A DNA stretch of 64,000 bases from positions 124,001-188,000 of the forward strand of contig CAVUIU010000019.1 of the NCBI GenBank assembly GCA_963741615.1, read 5' to 3'. Below, in pieces: positions 1 to 8,966 of this stretch. The DNA comes from UBA9676 sp963741615 (GTDB lineage: Bacteria; Actinomycetota; Actinomycetes; Streptosporangiales; Streptosporangiaceae). Below the pieces are notes generated by a model, which did no database searches, had not been told where the DNA came from, and saw only the letters and a program-made list of their open reading frames with translations. Within the stretch, counting starts at the first letter, position 1. Each line of letters opens with the position of its first letter. Both the position numbers and the translations under genes were made by a program.

Positions 1-215
1 TCGAAATCCACCAGCAGGACACGCCGTCCCTGCTCGGCCAGGGCCGCGCCGAGGTTGATCGTGGTCGTGGTCTTGCCCACTCCGCCCTTCTGGTTGCAGA
101 CCGCCGCGATGCGTGCGGGCCCGTGGGTCACCAGTGGCTCGGGCTCTGGGAAAACCGGCAGAGGACGCCCGGTAGGCCCGATCCTGGATTGGGCTTTCTG
201 GGACCTTGCCACCAT
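1..215 (-). CDS. parA: ParA-family chromosome partitioning ATPase (N-terminal part only)
   Basis: Only the first 71 codons lie inside the window; the gene runs off the left edge. The start is ATG at 215, preceded by a GGGAGGTG ribosome site. After a variable leader of about 38 residues the deviant Walker A motif CNQKGGVGKTTTTINLG is complete, followed by LLVDFD, the start of the A' motif. These are hallmarks of ParA/Soj ATPases, which bind DNA non-specifically as ATP dimers and move ParB-bound DNA. Its place downstream of xerD matches the actinobacterial xerD-parA-scpA-scpB neighbourhood, so this is probably the ParA-like gene that precedes the condensin genes, not the parAB pair at the origin. 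That last point is inferred from gene order; scpA and scpB are not visible here. Confidence 0.9.
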   Translation of the reverse strand, partial: MVARSQKAQSRIGPTGRPLPVFPEPEPLVTHGPARIAAVCNQKGGVGKTTTTINLGAALAEQGRRVLLVDF

Positions 216-384
216 GTGCTGCACCTCCCGGCGGATGTCGCAGAAATGCCTCCGCTGAAACCCGGACTCTAGGCCGTGCCCTGGCCGACAGCAAGGCGAC
301 TCACCGTGGAGGGTTGCAAGAGGCGGCGCAGTTGGCCGCACGCCGCCCACGCGGGCAGCCGATCCCCCGGACGGGCCGCTGGAC

Positions 385-1374
385 TCAGCCGCGCGCCCGC
401 GGGTGAGCGGAGGCGTACACCTCGCGCAGCTTGTCCACCGTCACGAGCGTGTACACCTGGGTGGTGGTGACCGAGGCGTGGCCCAGCAGTTCCTGCACCA
501 CCCGCACGTCGGCCCCGCCGTCGAGCAGGTGCGTGGCGAAGGAGTGCCGCAACGTGTGCGGGGATACCCCGGTCAGGCCGGCCCGCTCCGCGGCCGTCTT
601 GAGCACACCCCAGGCGCCCTGCCGGGTGAGGCGCCCGCCGCGGGCGTTCAGGAACACCGCGGGGCTGGTGCGGGCACGCGGCGCGCCGGCGGTGAGCGCG
701 GGCCGGGCGCGGACCAGGTAGGCGTCGAGTGCCTCGCGCGCATACCTGCCCACCGGAACGATCCGCTGCCTGCCCCCCTTGCCCGACAGCAGGAGCGTCG
801 CCGACGGCCCGCCCGCCGAGTCGTTGATACCAAGGTCGTCCACGTCCAGGCCGACCGCCTCGGAGATCCTCGCCCCGGTGCCGTAGAGCAGTTCGAGCAG
901 GGCGCGGTCACGCAGCGGGCGCGGGTTACCGGGTGCCTCACCGACACCCGCGGCCGCGATCAGGCGTTCCACCTCCGCCACCCCGATCGCCCGCGGCAGC
1001 CGCCGCGGCGGGGCGGGGGGGCGCACCTGGCTGGCCACGTCGGCCGCGGCCAGCCCCTCGGCGGCGGCGAAGGCGTGCAGCCCGCGTACCGCGGCGACCG
1101 CCCGCGCGGCAGAACTCGCGGCCAGCGGCGCGTACCCCTGCCCGCCTTCCCGCAGGCCGGCGAGGAAGCCTGCGACGTCGCCGGTGGTGACCTCGGCGAT
1201 ATCAGCCCGCCCCCGGGCCCGCATCGCCGCCTGGTACCTGGTCAGATCCCGGCGGTACGCCTGGAGGGTGTGGCCGGCGAGGCCCCGCTCGACGGCCAGG
1301 TGGTCGAGGTAGCGGCTGACCGCGGTGGCCAGGCCGGGAGCGGTCAGTGGATGACCTGCCCGGTCCCGGTCCAT
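385..1374 (-). CDS. xerD: Tyrosine site-specific recombinase XerD
   Basis: XerD works with XerC at dif to resolve chromosome dimers at division. With the ATG at 1374 the protein has 329 residues. The N-terminal SAM-like core-binding domain (YLDHLAVERGLAGHTLQAY) is followed by the catalytic domain. Visible catalytic residues are Arg in TGARISEA, the HTLRH box (His about 273, Arg 276), LLGH (His about 299) and the nucleophile Tyr about 308 in TTTQVYT. A GTG at 1407 would add 11 residues; neither start has a strong ribosome site, and either way the gene begins inside the 3' end of ald (31 or 64 nt overlap), which suggests translational coupling. XerC cannot be excluded from sequence alone, but the pyrG-nudix-xerD-parA context favours XerD. 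Confidence 0.88.
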   Translation of the reverse strand: MDRDRAGHPLTAPGLATAVSRYLDHLAVERGLAGHTLQAYRRDLTRYQAAMRARGRADIAEVTTGDVAGFLAGLREGGQGYAPLAASSAARAVAAVRGLHAFAAAEGLAAADVASQVRPPAPPRRLPRAIGVAEVERLIAAAGVGEAPGNPRPLRDRALLELLYGTGARISEAVGLDVDDLGINDSAGGPSATLLLSGKGGRQRIVPVGRYAREALDAYLVRARPALTAGAPRARTSPAVFLNARGGRLTRQGAWGVLKTAAERAGLTGVSPHTLRHSFATHLLDGGADVRVVQELLGHASVTTTQVYTLVTVDKLREVYASAHPRARG

Positions 1375-2459
1375 GGCAGCCCGTGCGCCTCGGCGACGGG
1401 CTGGCACGTGAGCGCGCCCTCGTGCGTGTGCAGGCCGCCCGCGAGCGAGGGATCGGCCCGCAGCGCGTCCCGCCAGCCCCGGTTCGCGATCTCCAGCACG
1501 TAGGGCAGGGTGACGTTGGTCAGGGCAAAGGTCGAGGTGTGCGGCACCGCGCCGGGCATGTTCGCCACGCAGTAGAACACCGAGTCATGGACCGGGTACG
1601 TGGGGTCGGCATGGGTGGTCGGGCGCGAATCCTCGAAGCAGCCGCCCTGGTCGATGGAGATGTCCACCAGCACCGAGCCGGGCTTCATCCGGGATACCAG
1701 CTCGTTGGAGACCAGCATCGGCGCCTTGGCGCCGGGCACGAGCACCGCCCCGATCACCAGGTCGGCATCGATCACGGCACGCTCGACCTCGTACGCGTTC
1801 GACGCGACGGTCTGGCAATGCCCCTGGTAGATGGCGTCGGCTGCCCGCAGCCGGGCGACGTTCTTGTCCACCAGCAGGACCTCGGCCTGCATGCCGAGCG
1901 CGATGGCGGCGGCGTTCATCCCGGACACACCGGCGCCGAGCACCACCACCTTGGCCGCGTAGACCCCGGACACCCCGCCCATCAGCACGCCCCTGCCGCC
2001 ACCGTCACGCTGCAGGTGGTGCGCACCGACCTGCGGCGCCATCCGCCCCGCCACCTCGGACATGGGGGCGAGCAGCGGCAGCGAGCCGTCTCCCGCCTGC
2101 ACGGTCTCGTAGGCGATGGCGGTGATTCCCGACCCCAGCAGGGCGTCGGTACAGGGCCGGGAGGCGGCCAGGTGCAGGTAGGTGAAGAGCACCTGGCCCT
2201 TGCGCAGGCGCGGGTACTCCTGCGCGACCGGTTCCTTCACCTTCAGGATGAGCTCCCCGGTCTCCCAGACCTCGTCCGGGCCCGGCAGGATGGCCGCCCC
2301 GGCGGCGACGAAATCCGCGTCGGGGATCGCCGAGCCGACGCCGGCGTCCTGCTGCACGAACACCTGGTGGCCGGCCCGGACAAGCTCGTGCACGCCCGCG
2401 GGCGTGATCGCGACCCGGTACTCATGGTTCTTGACCTCTTGGGGAATGCCCACCTTCAT
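1344..2459 (-). CDS. ald: Alanine dehydrogenase
   Basis: NAD-dependent oxidative deamination of L-alanine to pyruvate and ammonia (reversible), cytosolic hexamer. The protein is 371 residues, the family's standard length. Conserved residues fall at the canonical numbers: Arg15 in NHEYR and Lys75 in LKVKEP for pyruvate binding, His96 in TYLHLA as general acid/base. The Rossmann motif GAGVSGMNAA lies near residue 178, and the ISIDQGG loop holds the NAD-contacting Asp near 270. The open frame extends 24 codons further upstream, but the ATG at 2459 has a GGAGGAGA-like site 8-12 nt before it and begins with the family's MKVGIPQE start. It sits between the Nudix gene and xerD. Confidence 0.96.
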   Translation of the reverse strand: MKVGIPQEVKNHEYRVAITPAGVHELVRAGHQVFVQQDAGVGSAIPDADFVAAGAAILPGPDEVWETGELILKVKEPVAQEYPRLRKGQVLFTYLHLAASRPCTDALLGSGITAIAYETVQAGDGSLPLLAPMSEVAGRMAPQVGAHHLQRDGGGRGVLMGGVSGVYAAKVVVLGAGVSGMNAAAIALGMQAEVLLVDKNVARLRAADAIYQGHCQTVASNAYEVERAVIDADLVIGAVLVPGAKAPMLVSNELVSRMKPGSVLVDISIDQGGCFEDSRPTTHADPTYPVHDSVFYCVANMPGAVPHTSTFALTNVTLPYVLEIANRGWRDALRADPSLAGGLHTHEGALTCQPVAEAHGLPWTGTGQVIH

Positions 2460-2540
2460 GGCTGCTCGTCTCCTCGTCCTCCCGTCCTGACGGCCCCATT
2501 GCCGGAAGGTCCGGGTCCCAGCGCCCAGCATGGCCGCCGG

Positions 2541-3239
2541 TCAGCGCTCGGGCAGCACGTCTTCCCGGAGCGCCGCGAACCCGCCCTGCTGGGCGGCGTA
2601 CGCGGACAAGATACCCACTGCCGTAACACCATTGTGCAGGTCACCCGCGAGGAAGAGTCCGACCGCCTGCCGCAACGGCACCCACCGCACGAGCAGGTGG
2701 GCCTCCTCGTGCCGGGGGATGTGCCCGCCACGCTCGGATTCCGGAACCCGGGTGATGCCGCGGGCGAGGAACACGAGCAGCCTTTCGGTGGTCATGCCCG
2801 GCGAGCTGAAGAAGTCCGCGAGCAGGCGCCAGTCGCGGGCGCGGTAGCCGGTCTCTTCCAGCAGCTCGCGTTCGGCGGTGGCGCCGGGGTGTTCGCCGTC
2901 CACGTCACGGATCCCGGCCGGGATCTCCCACAACAGGTGGCCCACCGGGTGCCGGTACTGGCGGATCAGCAGCACCTGGCCGCTGCCGTCGAGCGCCACC
3001 ACCGCCACCGCCCCGGGATGCTCGATCACGTCCCGCTCGGCCAGCTCCCCGTCGGGCATCTGCACCTGGTCGGTCCGCAGGGTGACGAAGGCGCCGGGGG
3101 CGCGCCGCGGATCACCCAGCACGGGCCACCGCTGCTCGACGTCACGCAGTTCCGGCGCCGCGCCCCCGGCCCCCGTCCCGGCGGCGCTCGCATCCGCTGG
3201 TCCGGCGTTCGCCGGCCCGGGAGACTGACTGCTGGTCAC
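2541..3239 (-). CDS. Nudix hydrolase, ADP-ribose pyrophosphatase type
   Basis: Likely hydrolyses ADP-ribose (or a related nucleoside diphosphate sugar) to AMP and sugar phosphate with Mg2+. The 232-residue protein has a disordered Ala/Gly/Pro leader of about 30 residues, then the Nudix fold. The Nudix box spans residues 109-132: Gly109, Glu116 and R-E-L-L-E-E-T-G-Y at 124-132. The loop is one residue longer than the textbook GX5E spacing; this is common in ADP-ribose pyrophosphatases, which also share the preceding WEIPAG. The start GTG overlaps the pyrG stop (GTGA), so the two are co-transcribed and probably coupled. The real substrate cannot be told from sequence. Confidence 0.88.
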   Translation of the reverse strand: MTSSQSPGPANAGPADASAAGTGAGGAAPELRDVEQRWPVLGDPRRAPGAFVTLRTDQVQMPDGELAERDVIEHPGAVAVVALDGSGQVLLIRQYRHPVGHLLWEIPAGIRDVDGEHPGATAERELLEETGYRARDWRLLADFFSSPGMTTERLLVFLARGITRVPESERGGHIPRHEEAHLLVRWVPLRQAVGLFLAGDLHNGVTAVGILSAYAAQQGGFAALREDVLPER

Positions 3240-4939
3240 GCGCTCGCCGCTGCCCGGCGGACGCTGGTGGCCTCGGCGGTGCGGGCCGCCCGTGAATGCT
3301 CCAGCGCCGCCGCGACCAGGCCGTGGAAGAGCGGGTGCGGCCGGGTGGGCCGGGACAGGAACTCCGGGTGCGCCTGGGTGGCCACGAAGTACGGGTGGAC
3401 CTCACGCGGCAGTTCCACGAACTCGACCAGCCGGCCATCCGGCGAGAGCCCGGAGCAGCGGAGGCCGGCCGCCTCCAGGCGCTCGCGGTAGGCGTTGTTG
3501 ACCTCGTAGCGGTGCCGGTGACGCTCCTGCACCTCATCGGTCCCGTAAAGCTCTCTGACCAGGGACCCCTCGGCCAGCACCGCCGGGTACAGGCCCAGCC
3601 GCATGGTGCCGCCCATGTCCCGCTCCCCCGCCACCACGTCCTGCTGGTCGGCCATGGTCGCGATCACGGGGTCAGGGGTGTCCGGGTCGAACTCCGCGCT
3701 GTTCGCCTCGGCCAGCCCGGCGAGGTTGCGCGCCACCTCGATCGCCACGCATTGCAGGCCCAGGCACAGGCCGAGCAGCGGGATGCCGTGGGTCCGGGCG
3801 TAGCTGACCGCACCGATCTTCCCCTCGATGCCGCGTACCCCGAACCCGCCCGGGATGAGCACCCCGTCCACCCCTTCGAGCTGGCGGGCCGCGCCTTCGG
3901 GGGTCTGGCAGTCGTCGCTGGTCACCCACCGGATATTGACCCGGGCATCGTTGGCGAACCCGCCCGCGCGCAATGCCTCGGCGGGCGACAGGTAGGCGTC
4001 CGGCAGATCCACGTACTTACCGACCAGGGCGATGGTCACGCTGCGGGCGGGACGGTGCACCCGGCGCAGGAGGTCATCCCAGTCACTCCAGTCCACATCC
4101 CGGAACGGGAGGCCGAGCCGGCGCACCACGTACGCGTCGAGCCCTTCCGAATGCAGGACCTTCGGGATGTCGTAGATGGACGGCGCGTCGGCGGCCGCGA
4201 CGACCGCCTCCTCGTCCACGTCACACATGAGGCTGATCTTGCGCTTCAGGCTGCCGCTGATGGCCCGGTCGGCGCGGCACACGATGGCATCCGGCTGGAT
4301 ACCGATGCTGCGCAGCGCGGCCACCGAGTGCTGGGTGGGCTTGGTCTTCAGCTCACCTGACGGCCCGATGTAGGGCAGCAGCGACACGTGCAGGAAGAAA
4401 CACCGGTCCCGGCCGATCTCGTGCCGGATCTGGCGGATGGCCTCCAGGAACGGCTGTGACTCGATGTCCCCGACGGTGCCGCCCACCTCGGTGATGACCA
4501 CATCGACGTCGGGCCCGCCCATCTCGATGATCCGGGTCTTGATCTCGTTGGTGATATGCGGGATGACCTGGACGGTGTCACCCAGGTAGTCGCCGCGCCG
4601 CTCCTTGGCGATCACGCTGGAGTAGATCTGCCCGGTGGTGACGTTGGCCGCCCCGCGCAGCTCCGTGTCCAGGAATCGCTCGTAGTGCCCGACGTCCAGG
4701 TCGGTTTCGGTGCCGTCATCGGTGACGAAGACCTCGCCATGCTGGAAGGGGTTCATGGTGCCCGGATCGACGTTCAGGTACGGATCGAGCTTCTGCATGG
4801 TCACGCGGAGCCCGCGTGCCTTGAGCAGGCGTCCCAGGCTGGAAGCCGTGAGGCCCTTGCCGAGGCTGGAGGCCACGCCCCCGGTCACAAAGAGGTGCCT
4901 GGTCGATGCCGGGCGTGATGAATACGTTACCGCAGCCAA
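3236..4939 (-). CDS. pyrG: CTP synthase
   Basis: Makes CTP from UTP, ATP and glutamine. The synthetase domain (about residues 14-280) opens with HLFVTGGVASSLGKGLTAS, the P-loop region, and contains the GGTVGDIES signature. The glutamine amidotransferase domain (about 300-540) carries the nucleophile Cys in GLCLGLQ and the His-Glu pair in QAHPEFLSRP. I place the start at the TTG at 4939, which has GGGAG 7 nt upstream and gives a 567-residue protein with a leader of similar length to mycobacterial PyrG. The frame is open to a GTG at 4987 (583 residues) that lacks a ribosome site. The gene is followed without a gap by the Nudix gene. Confidence 0.95.
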   Translation of the reverse strand: MAAVTYSSRPASTRHLFVTGGVASSLGKGLTASSLGRLLKARGLRVTMQKLDPYLNVDPGTMNPFQHGEVFVTDDGTETDLDVGHYERFLDTELRGAANVTTGQIYSSVIAKERRGDYLGDTVQVIPHITNEIKTRIIEMGGPDVDVVITEVGGTVGDIESQPFLEAIRQIRHEIGRDRCFFLHVSLLPYIGPSGELKTKPTQHSVAALRSIGIQPDAIVCRADRAISGSLKRKISLMCDVDEEAVVAAADAPSIYDIPKVLHSEGLDAYVVRRLGLPFRDVDWSDWDDLLRRVHRPARSVTIALVGKYVDLPDAYLSPAEALRAGGFANDARVNIRWVTSDDCQTPEGAARQLEGVDGVLIPGGFGVRGIEGKIGAVSYARTHGIPLLGLCLGLQCVAIEVARNLAGLAEANSAEFDPDTPDPVIATMADQQDVVAGERDMGGTMRLGLYPAVLAEGSLVRELYGTDEVQERHRHRYEVNNAYRERLEAAGLRCSGLSPDGRLVEFVELPREVHPYFVATQAHPEFLSRPTRPHPLFHGLVAAALEHSRAARTAEATSVRRAAASA

Positions 4940-5068
4940 AGGAAGGCTCCCGTGGTCGGTGCGAAGCGGAGAATGCCGCCGGTCCACGGGCCATCAGGAT
5001 ATCAGCAGGCGAATACCCCCCGCAGACGCCACACCGGGACCCGGGTGCCCGGCCTGGTCAGCATCGGG

Positions 5069-5998
5069 TCACGACGCCGTGTAGGCGCTGGGATCGCCCT
5101 CTGCCTGCATCACCCGGCGCTGCGCTGCCGTCAGCCCTTGTTCGTCGGTCTCCCCGAATCTGGCCAGCGCTACCGCGCAGACCACGGCGAGGCTGAACCC
5201 GAGCACCGCCACCCCGCCGAGACCCGGCCTGGTGTGGTCGCCGAGGAACATGATCCCCACAACCGCGGGCGGAGTGGTCTCCGCGAGGACGACCGCCGCC
5301 GTCGCCACGGTCACGCTGCCGTCCTCCAGCGCGGTGGTATACAGCATGAAGGACACCACGCCCGCCGCTGCCAGGGCATACGCCGCCGGATCTCGGACAA
5401 GCTGCTGGGGCGAGAAGCTGGGCAGCACGCGGGCGGCCACGGCCAGGACTCCGTAGCCCAAGCCAGCCACCGCGCCGAGCACGGGGGTCCGGGCAGGCGC
5501 CCGCAGCCGCGAAGATGCCACCCCGATCAGCGCGATCCCGGCCACGGCCAGGATCAGCGCCAGCTTGAACTCGGGGCTGACACCGGTCACCACGTGCTCC
5601 CCGGCCGAGGAGCCGAGCATCCCGACCCCGATGACCACGCCCGCCACCGCAAGCCACTCGCGCCAGGCCAGCTCCAGGTGCATCAGCCAGGCGGCGACCA
5701 CCGCGGTCACCGCCAGGTTGGCGGCGATCATGGCCTGGACGGCGAACAGCGGAAGCCGCCGCAGCGCCACCAGCTGGGCGACGAACCCGACGAGGTCCAG
5801 GGCGAGGCTGGCGATGAAGCGCCATTGATGCAGCATCCGCAAGACCAGGCTGGGGTCCACCAGCCCCAGCGCCGAGCTGCCGCTGCCCGCCGCGCGCACG
5901 GTACGCCGGCTCGCGGCACGCACGGCCATGGCCTGCATGACCGCGGCGACGCCATAGCACAACGCGGCCACCATCGCGGCCACTAGACTCAACAACAC
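5069..5998 (-). CDS. DMT-superfamily-like integral membrane protein
   Basis: A 309-residue, almost entirely hydrophobic protein with about nine or ten predicted membrane spans, beginning directly with a span (LLSLVAAMVAALCYGVAAVMQA). Repeated helix pairs such as PLFAVQAMIAANLAVTAVVAAWL and TVATAAVVLAETTPPAVVGIMFLGD resemble the EamA halves of drug/metabolite transporters and the NIPA-like Mg transporter group. The last 35 residues are polar and cytosolic. The start is a GTG. It stands alone between pyrG (divided by about 130 nt) and uvrB. The substrate is unknown; the family call rests on hydrophobic pattern and length, not on a diagnostic motif. Confidence 0.7.
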   Translation of the reverse strand: MLLSLVAAMVAALCYGVAAVMQAMAVRAASRRTVRAAGSGSSALGLVDPSLVLRMLHQWRFIASLALDLVGFVAQLVALRRLPLFAVQAMIAANLAVTAVVAAWLMHLELAWREWLAVAGVVIGVGMLGSSAGEHVVTGVSPEFKLALILAVAGIALIGVASSRLRAPARTPVLGAVAGLGYGVLAVAARVLPSFSPQQLVRDPAAYALAAAGVVSFMLYTTALEDGSVTVATAAVVLAETTPPAVVGIMFLGDHTRPGLGGVAVLGFSLAVVCAVALARFGETDEQGLTAAQRRVMQAEGDPSAYTAS

Positions 5999-6130
5999 AC
6001 TCTCGACCCTACGCCGGATGTTTCGTGCCGACTCACCGAGGCATCCCCTGACCGGGTCACAATCTCCTACCGGTCACAGGTACCGCAGGTCAGGCCGTGG
6101 GTGCGGAAAGCTGGCGAGCCGGTTCCCGGC

Positions 6131-8254
6131 TCACACGCCCGCGGCCTGCATGCCCCGCAACTCGTGCTTGAGCTCCCTGATCTCGTCCCGGATCCGCGCG
6201 GCGATCTCGAACTGCAGCTCCGCGGCCGCGGTGTGCATCTGCTCGGTGAGCTCGGAGATGAGGGCGACCAGGTCGTTGCGGGCTTCTCCGCCGGCCTGTT
6301 GCCCGCGGCCGGCACCGGTCCCGCCGCCGGCGCGGGCACGCGACGACAGCCCGGGCACCGGCGCCTTGCCCCGGCTCTGCTGGCGCCCGCCGCCACCGAT
6401 GAGCCGCTCGGTGTCCGCGTCCTCCCGGACCAGCTGGTCGAGGATGTCGGCGATCCGCTTGCGCAGGGGCGTCGGGTCGATCCCGTGCTCGACGTTGTAG
6501 GCGACCTGCTTGTCACGCCGGCGGTTGGTCTCGTCGATGGCCCGCTTCATGGACGGGGTGATCTGGTCGGCGTACATGTGGACCTGGCCGGACACGTTCC
6601 GCGCGGCACGGCCGATGGTCTGGATCAGGGAGGTGCCCGACCGCAGGAATCCCTCCTTGTCCGCGTCCAGGATCGCGACCAGCGATACCTCGGGCAGGTC
6701 CAGGCCCTCCCGGAGCAGGTTGATGCCCACCAGCACGTCGTACTCCCCGAGCCGCAGCTCGCGCAGCAGCTCCACCCGCCGCAGCGTGTCCACCTCGCTG
6801 TGCAGGTACCGTGCCCGGATACCCAGTTCCAGCAGGTAGTCGGTGAGATCCTCGGACATCTTCTTGGTGAGGGTGGTCACCAGCACCCGCTCGTTGCGCT
6901 CGGCCCGCAGCCTGATCTCGTGCACGAGGTCGTCGATCTGGCCCTTGGTCTGCTTGATGATCACTTCCGGATCGACCAGCCCGGTCGGCCGGATCACCTG
7001 CTCGGTCACCTCACCCCCGGTGCGCTGCAGCTCGTACGGCCCGGGGGTAGCCGACATGTACACGGTCTGCCCGATCCGGTCGCCGAACTCGTCCCAGGTC
7101 AGCGGCCGGTTGTCGATCGCACTCGGCAGCCGGAAACCGTGCTCGACCAGCACCCGCTTACGTGACACGTCGCCCTCGTACATGGCGCCGATCTGCGGCA
7201 CGGTGACATGCGACTCGTCGATCACCAGCAGGAAGTCCTCGGGAAAGTAGTCGAGCAGCGTGTTGGGCGGGGTCCCCTCCGCCCGGCCGTCGATGTGCCG
7301 CGAGTAGTTCTCGATCCCCGAGCAGCTCCCCACCTGGCGCATCATCTCGATGTCGTAGGTGGTCCGCATGCGCAGCCGCTGCGCCTCGAGCAGCTTGCCC
7401 TGCCGCTCCAGCTCGGCGAGCCGCTCGGCCAGCTCGGTCTCGATGCCGGCGATGGCCCGTGCCATCCGCTCCGGCCCGGCCACGTAGTGGGAGGCGGGGA
7501 AGACGTACAGCTCCTCGTCCTCGCTGATCACTTCCCCGGTCAGCGGGTGCAGCGTCATCAGCCGCTCGATCTCGTCGCCGAACATCTCGATCCGCACCGC
7601 GAGTTCCTCATAGACCGGGATGATCTCGATCGTGTCCCCCCGCACCCGGAACGTCCCGCGGCTGAACGCCAGGTCGTTGCGCGCGTACTGCATGCCGACG
7701 AGCTTGCGGAGCAGCGCGTCACGCCCGATGCTGCCGCCCACCCGGATCTTCAGCATCCGGTCCACGTACTCCTGCGGGGTGCCCAGCCCGTAGATGCAGG
7801 AGACGGACGCCACCACGATGGTGTCACGGCGGGTGAGGAGCGAATTGGTGGCCGAATGCCGCAGCCGGTCCACCTCGTCGTTGATCGAGGAGTCCTTCTC
7901 GATGTAAGTGTCGGTCTGCGGGACGTACGCCTCGGGCTGGTAGTAGTCGTAGTAGGAGACGAAGTACTCGACCGCATTGCCCGGGAGCATCTCGCGCAGC
8001 TCGTTGGCGAACTGGGCGGCCAGGGTCTTGTTCGGGAGCATGACCAGGACCGGCCGCTGCAGCCGCTCAGCAAGCCAGGCGATGGTGGCGGTCTTGCCGG
8101 TGCCGGTGGCACCGAGCAGGACCGTGTCAGCGGCTCCCGTCCCGATCCGGTGCTCCATCTCGTCGATGGCCCGCGGCTGGTCGCCCGCGGGCACCATCTC
8201 GGTGACCACCTTGAACGGCGCCACCCGCCGCTGGAGATCGCTGACCGGGCGCAC
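6131..8254 (-). CDS. uvrB: Excinuclease ABC subunit B
   Basis: DNA damage-verifying helicase of nucleotide excision repair; receives DNA from UvrA and recruits UvrC. The 707-residue protein has the Walker A motif GATGTGKT near residue 50, the lesion-probing beta-hairpin sequence YYDYYQPEAYVP near 105, the Walker B VIDESH, the helicase motif IGRAARN, and a C-terminal UVR coiled-coil domain (about 660-700) that binds UvrC. A Gly/Arg-rich linker (about 630-660) separates it from the helicase core. The GTG start follows AAGGAGC at suitable spacing. An 81-nt gap separates it from the upstream coaE, so the two could share a transcript. Confidence 0.97.
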   Translation of the reverse strand: MRPVSDLQRRVAPFKVVTEMVPAGDQPRAIDEMEHRIGTGAADTVLLGATGTGKTATIAWLAERLQRPVLVMLPNKTLAAQFANELREMLPGNAVEYFVSYYDYYQPEAYVPQTDTYIEKDSSINDEVDRLRHSATNSLLTRRDTIVVASVSCIYGLGTPQEYVDRMLKIRVGGSIGRDALLRKLVGMQYARNDLAFSRGTFRVRGDTIEIIPVYEELAVRIEMFGDEIERLMTLHPLTGEVISEDEELYVFPASHYVAGPERMARAIAGIETELAERLAELERQGKLLEAQRLRMRTTYDIEMMRQVGSCSGIENYSRHIDGRAEGTPPNTLLDYFPEDFLLVIDESHVTVPQIGAMYEGDVSRKRVLVEHGFRLPSAIDNRPLTWDEFGDRIGQTVYMSATPGPYELQRTGGEVTEQVIRPTGLVDPEVIIKQTKGQIDDLVHEIRLRAERNERVLVTTLTKKMSEDLTDYLLELGIRARYLHSEVDTLRRVELLRELRLGEYDVLVGINLLREGLDLPEVSLVAILDADKEGFLRSGTSLIQTIGRAARNVSGQVHMYADQITPSMKRAIDETNRRRDKQVAYNVEHGIDPTPLRKRIADILDQLVREDADTERLIGGGGRQQSRGKAPVPGLSSRARAGGGTGAGRGQQAGGEARNDLVALISELTEQMHTAAAELQFEIAARIRDEIRELKHELRGMQAAGV

Positions 8255-8335
8255 GGCACCGCTCCTTCCGAGGCATCGTCACATTCCACTGTAGAACCGG
8301 GATACGACAGCCCGGCCCGGCCTGGTCTGGCCCGG

Positions 8336-8950
8336 TCAGTCCCGCGCTGCCAGGGCGCGCCTGCGCAGCTCGGCCCACAGATCCCCCACCTCGCGGTCGA
8401 GTTCGGCGAGCGAGCCGGAATTGTCCACCACGATGGAGGCGATCGCCAGCCGCTCTTCCCGGGCGGCCTGCGCCTGGATCCGGGCCTCCGCCTGCTCCCT
8501 GGACATGCCACGATCCCGGGCCAGCCGCTCCACCTGCACCCGCGGCGGCACGTCCACCACCACGACCATGTCGAAGCCGCCCTCGAGGTGGTTCTCCGCG
8601 ATCAGCGGGATGTCGTGCACGATGATCGGCGCGTCGCCCGCCTGCCGCTCCAGTTCGCTCATCCGCTCGCCGACCCGGTGATGGACGATCGCATTCAATT
8701 TCATGCGCAACGATTCGTCCGCGAACACCAGCTCGCCCAGCCGGTCCCGGTCCAGGCTGCCGTCGCTCCGCAGCACCTCGGGGCCGAACTCCGCCGCGAC
8801 CTCGGCCAGGCCGGGTGTGCCGGGGGCGACCACCTCCCGCGCGACGGCATCGGCGTCGATGACGACGGCGCCGTAAGAAGCCAGCCGCCGTGAGACTTCG
8901 CTCTTGCCCGCGCCGATCCCGCCGGTGAGCCCGACCCTGAGCGCTGCCAC
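8336..8950 (-). CDS. coaE: Dephospho-CoA kinase
   Basis: Last step of coenzyme A synthesis: phosphorylates the 3'-OH of dephospho-CoA with ATP. The protein is 204 residues from the GTG at 8950. It opens with LRVGLTGGIGAGKSEVSRRL, giving the P-loop at residues 9-16, followed by the substrate-binding DADAVAREVV and the lid region RDRGMSREQAEARIQAQ. The frame is open for another 118 codons upstream, but that stretch lies inside rpsA in another frame and is Arg/Ser-rich nonsense, so I discard it. The gene starts 16 nt after the rpsA stop; rpsA-coaE is a common actinobacterial pair and no strong separate ribosome site is visible. Confidence 0.95.
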   Translation of the reverse strand: MAALRVGLTGGIGAGKSEVSRRLASYGAVVIDADAVAREVVAPGTPGLAEVAAEFGPEVLRSDGSLDRDRLGELVFADESLRMKLNAIVHHRVGERMSELERQAGDAPIIVHDIPLIAENHLEGGFDMVVVVDVPPRVQVERLARDRGMSREQAEARIQAQAAREERLAIASIVVDNSGSLAELDREVGDLWAELRRRALAARD

Positions 8951-8966
8951 GCCAGTCAGGGTAGTT

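Noticed and set aside
1347..3491. Plus-strand frame of 714 codons over ald and the Nudix gene
   Set aside because: It is the complement of well-supported minus genes and its product has His/Arg/Gly-rich composition without any domain.
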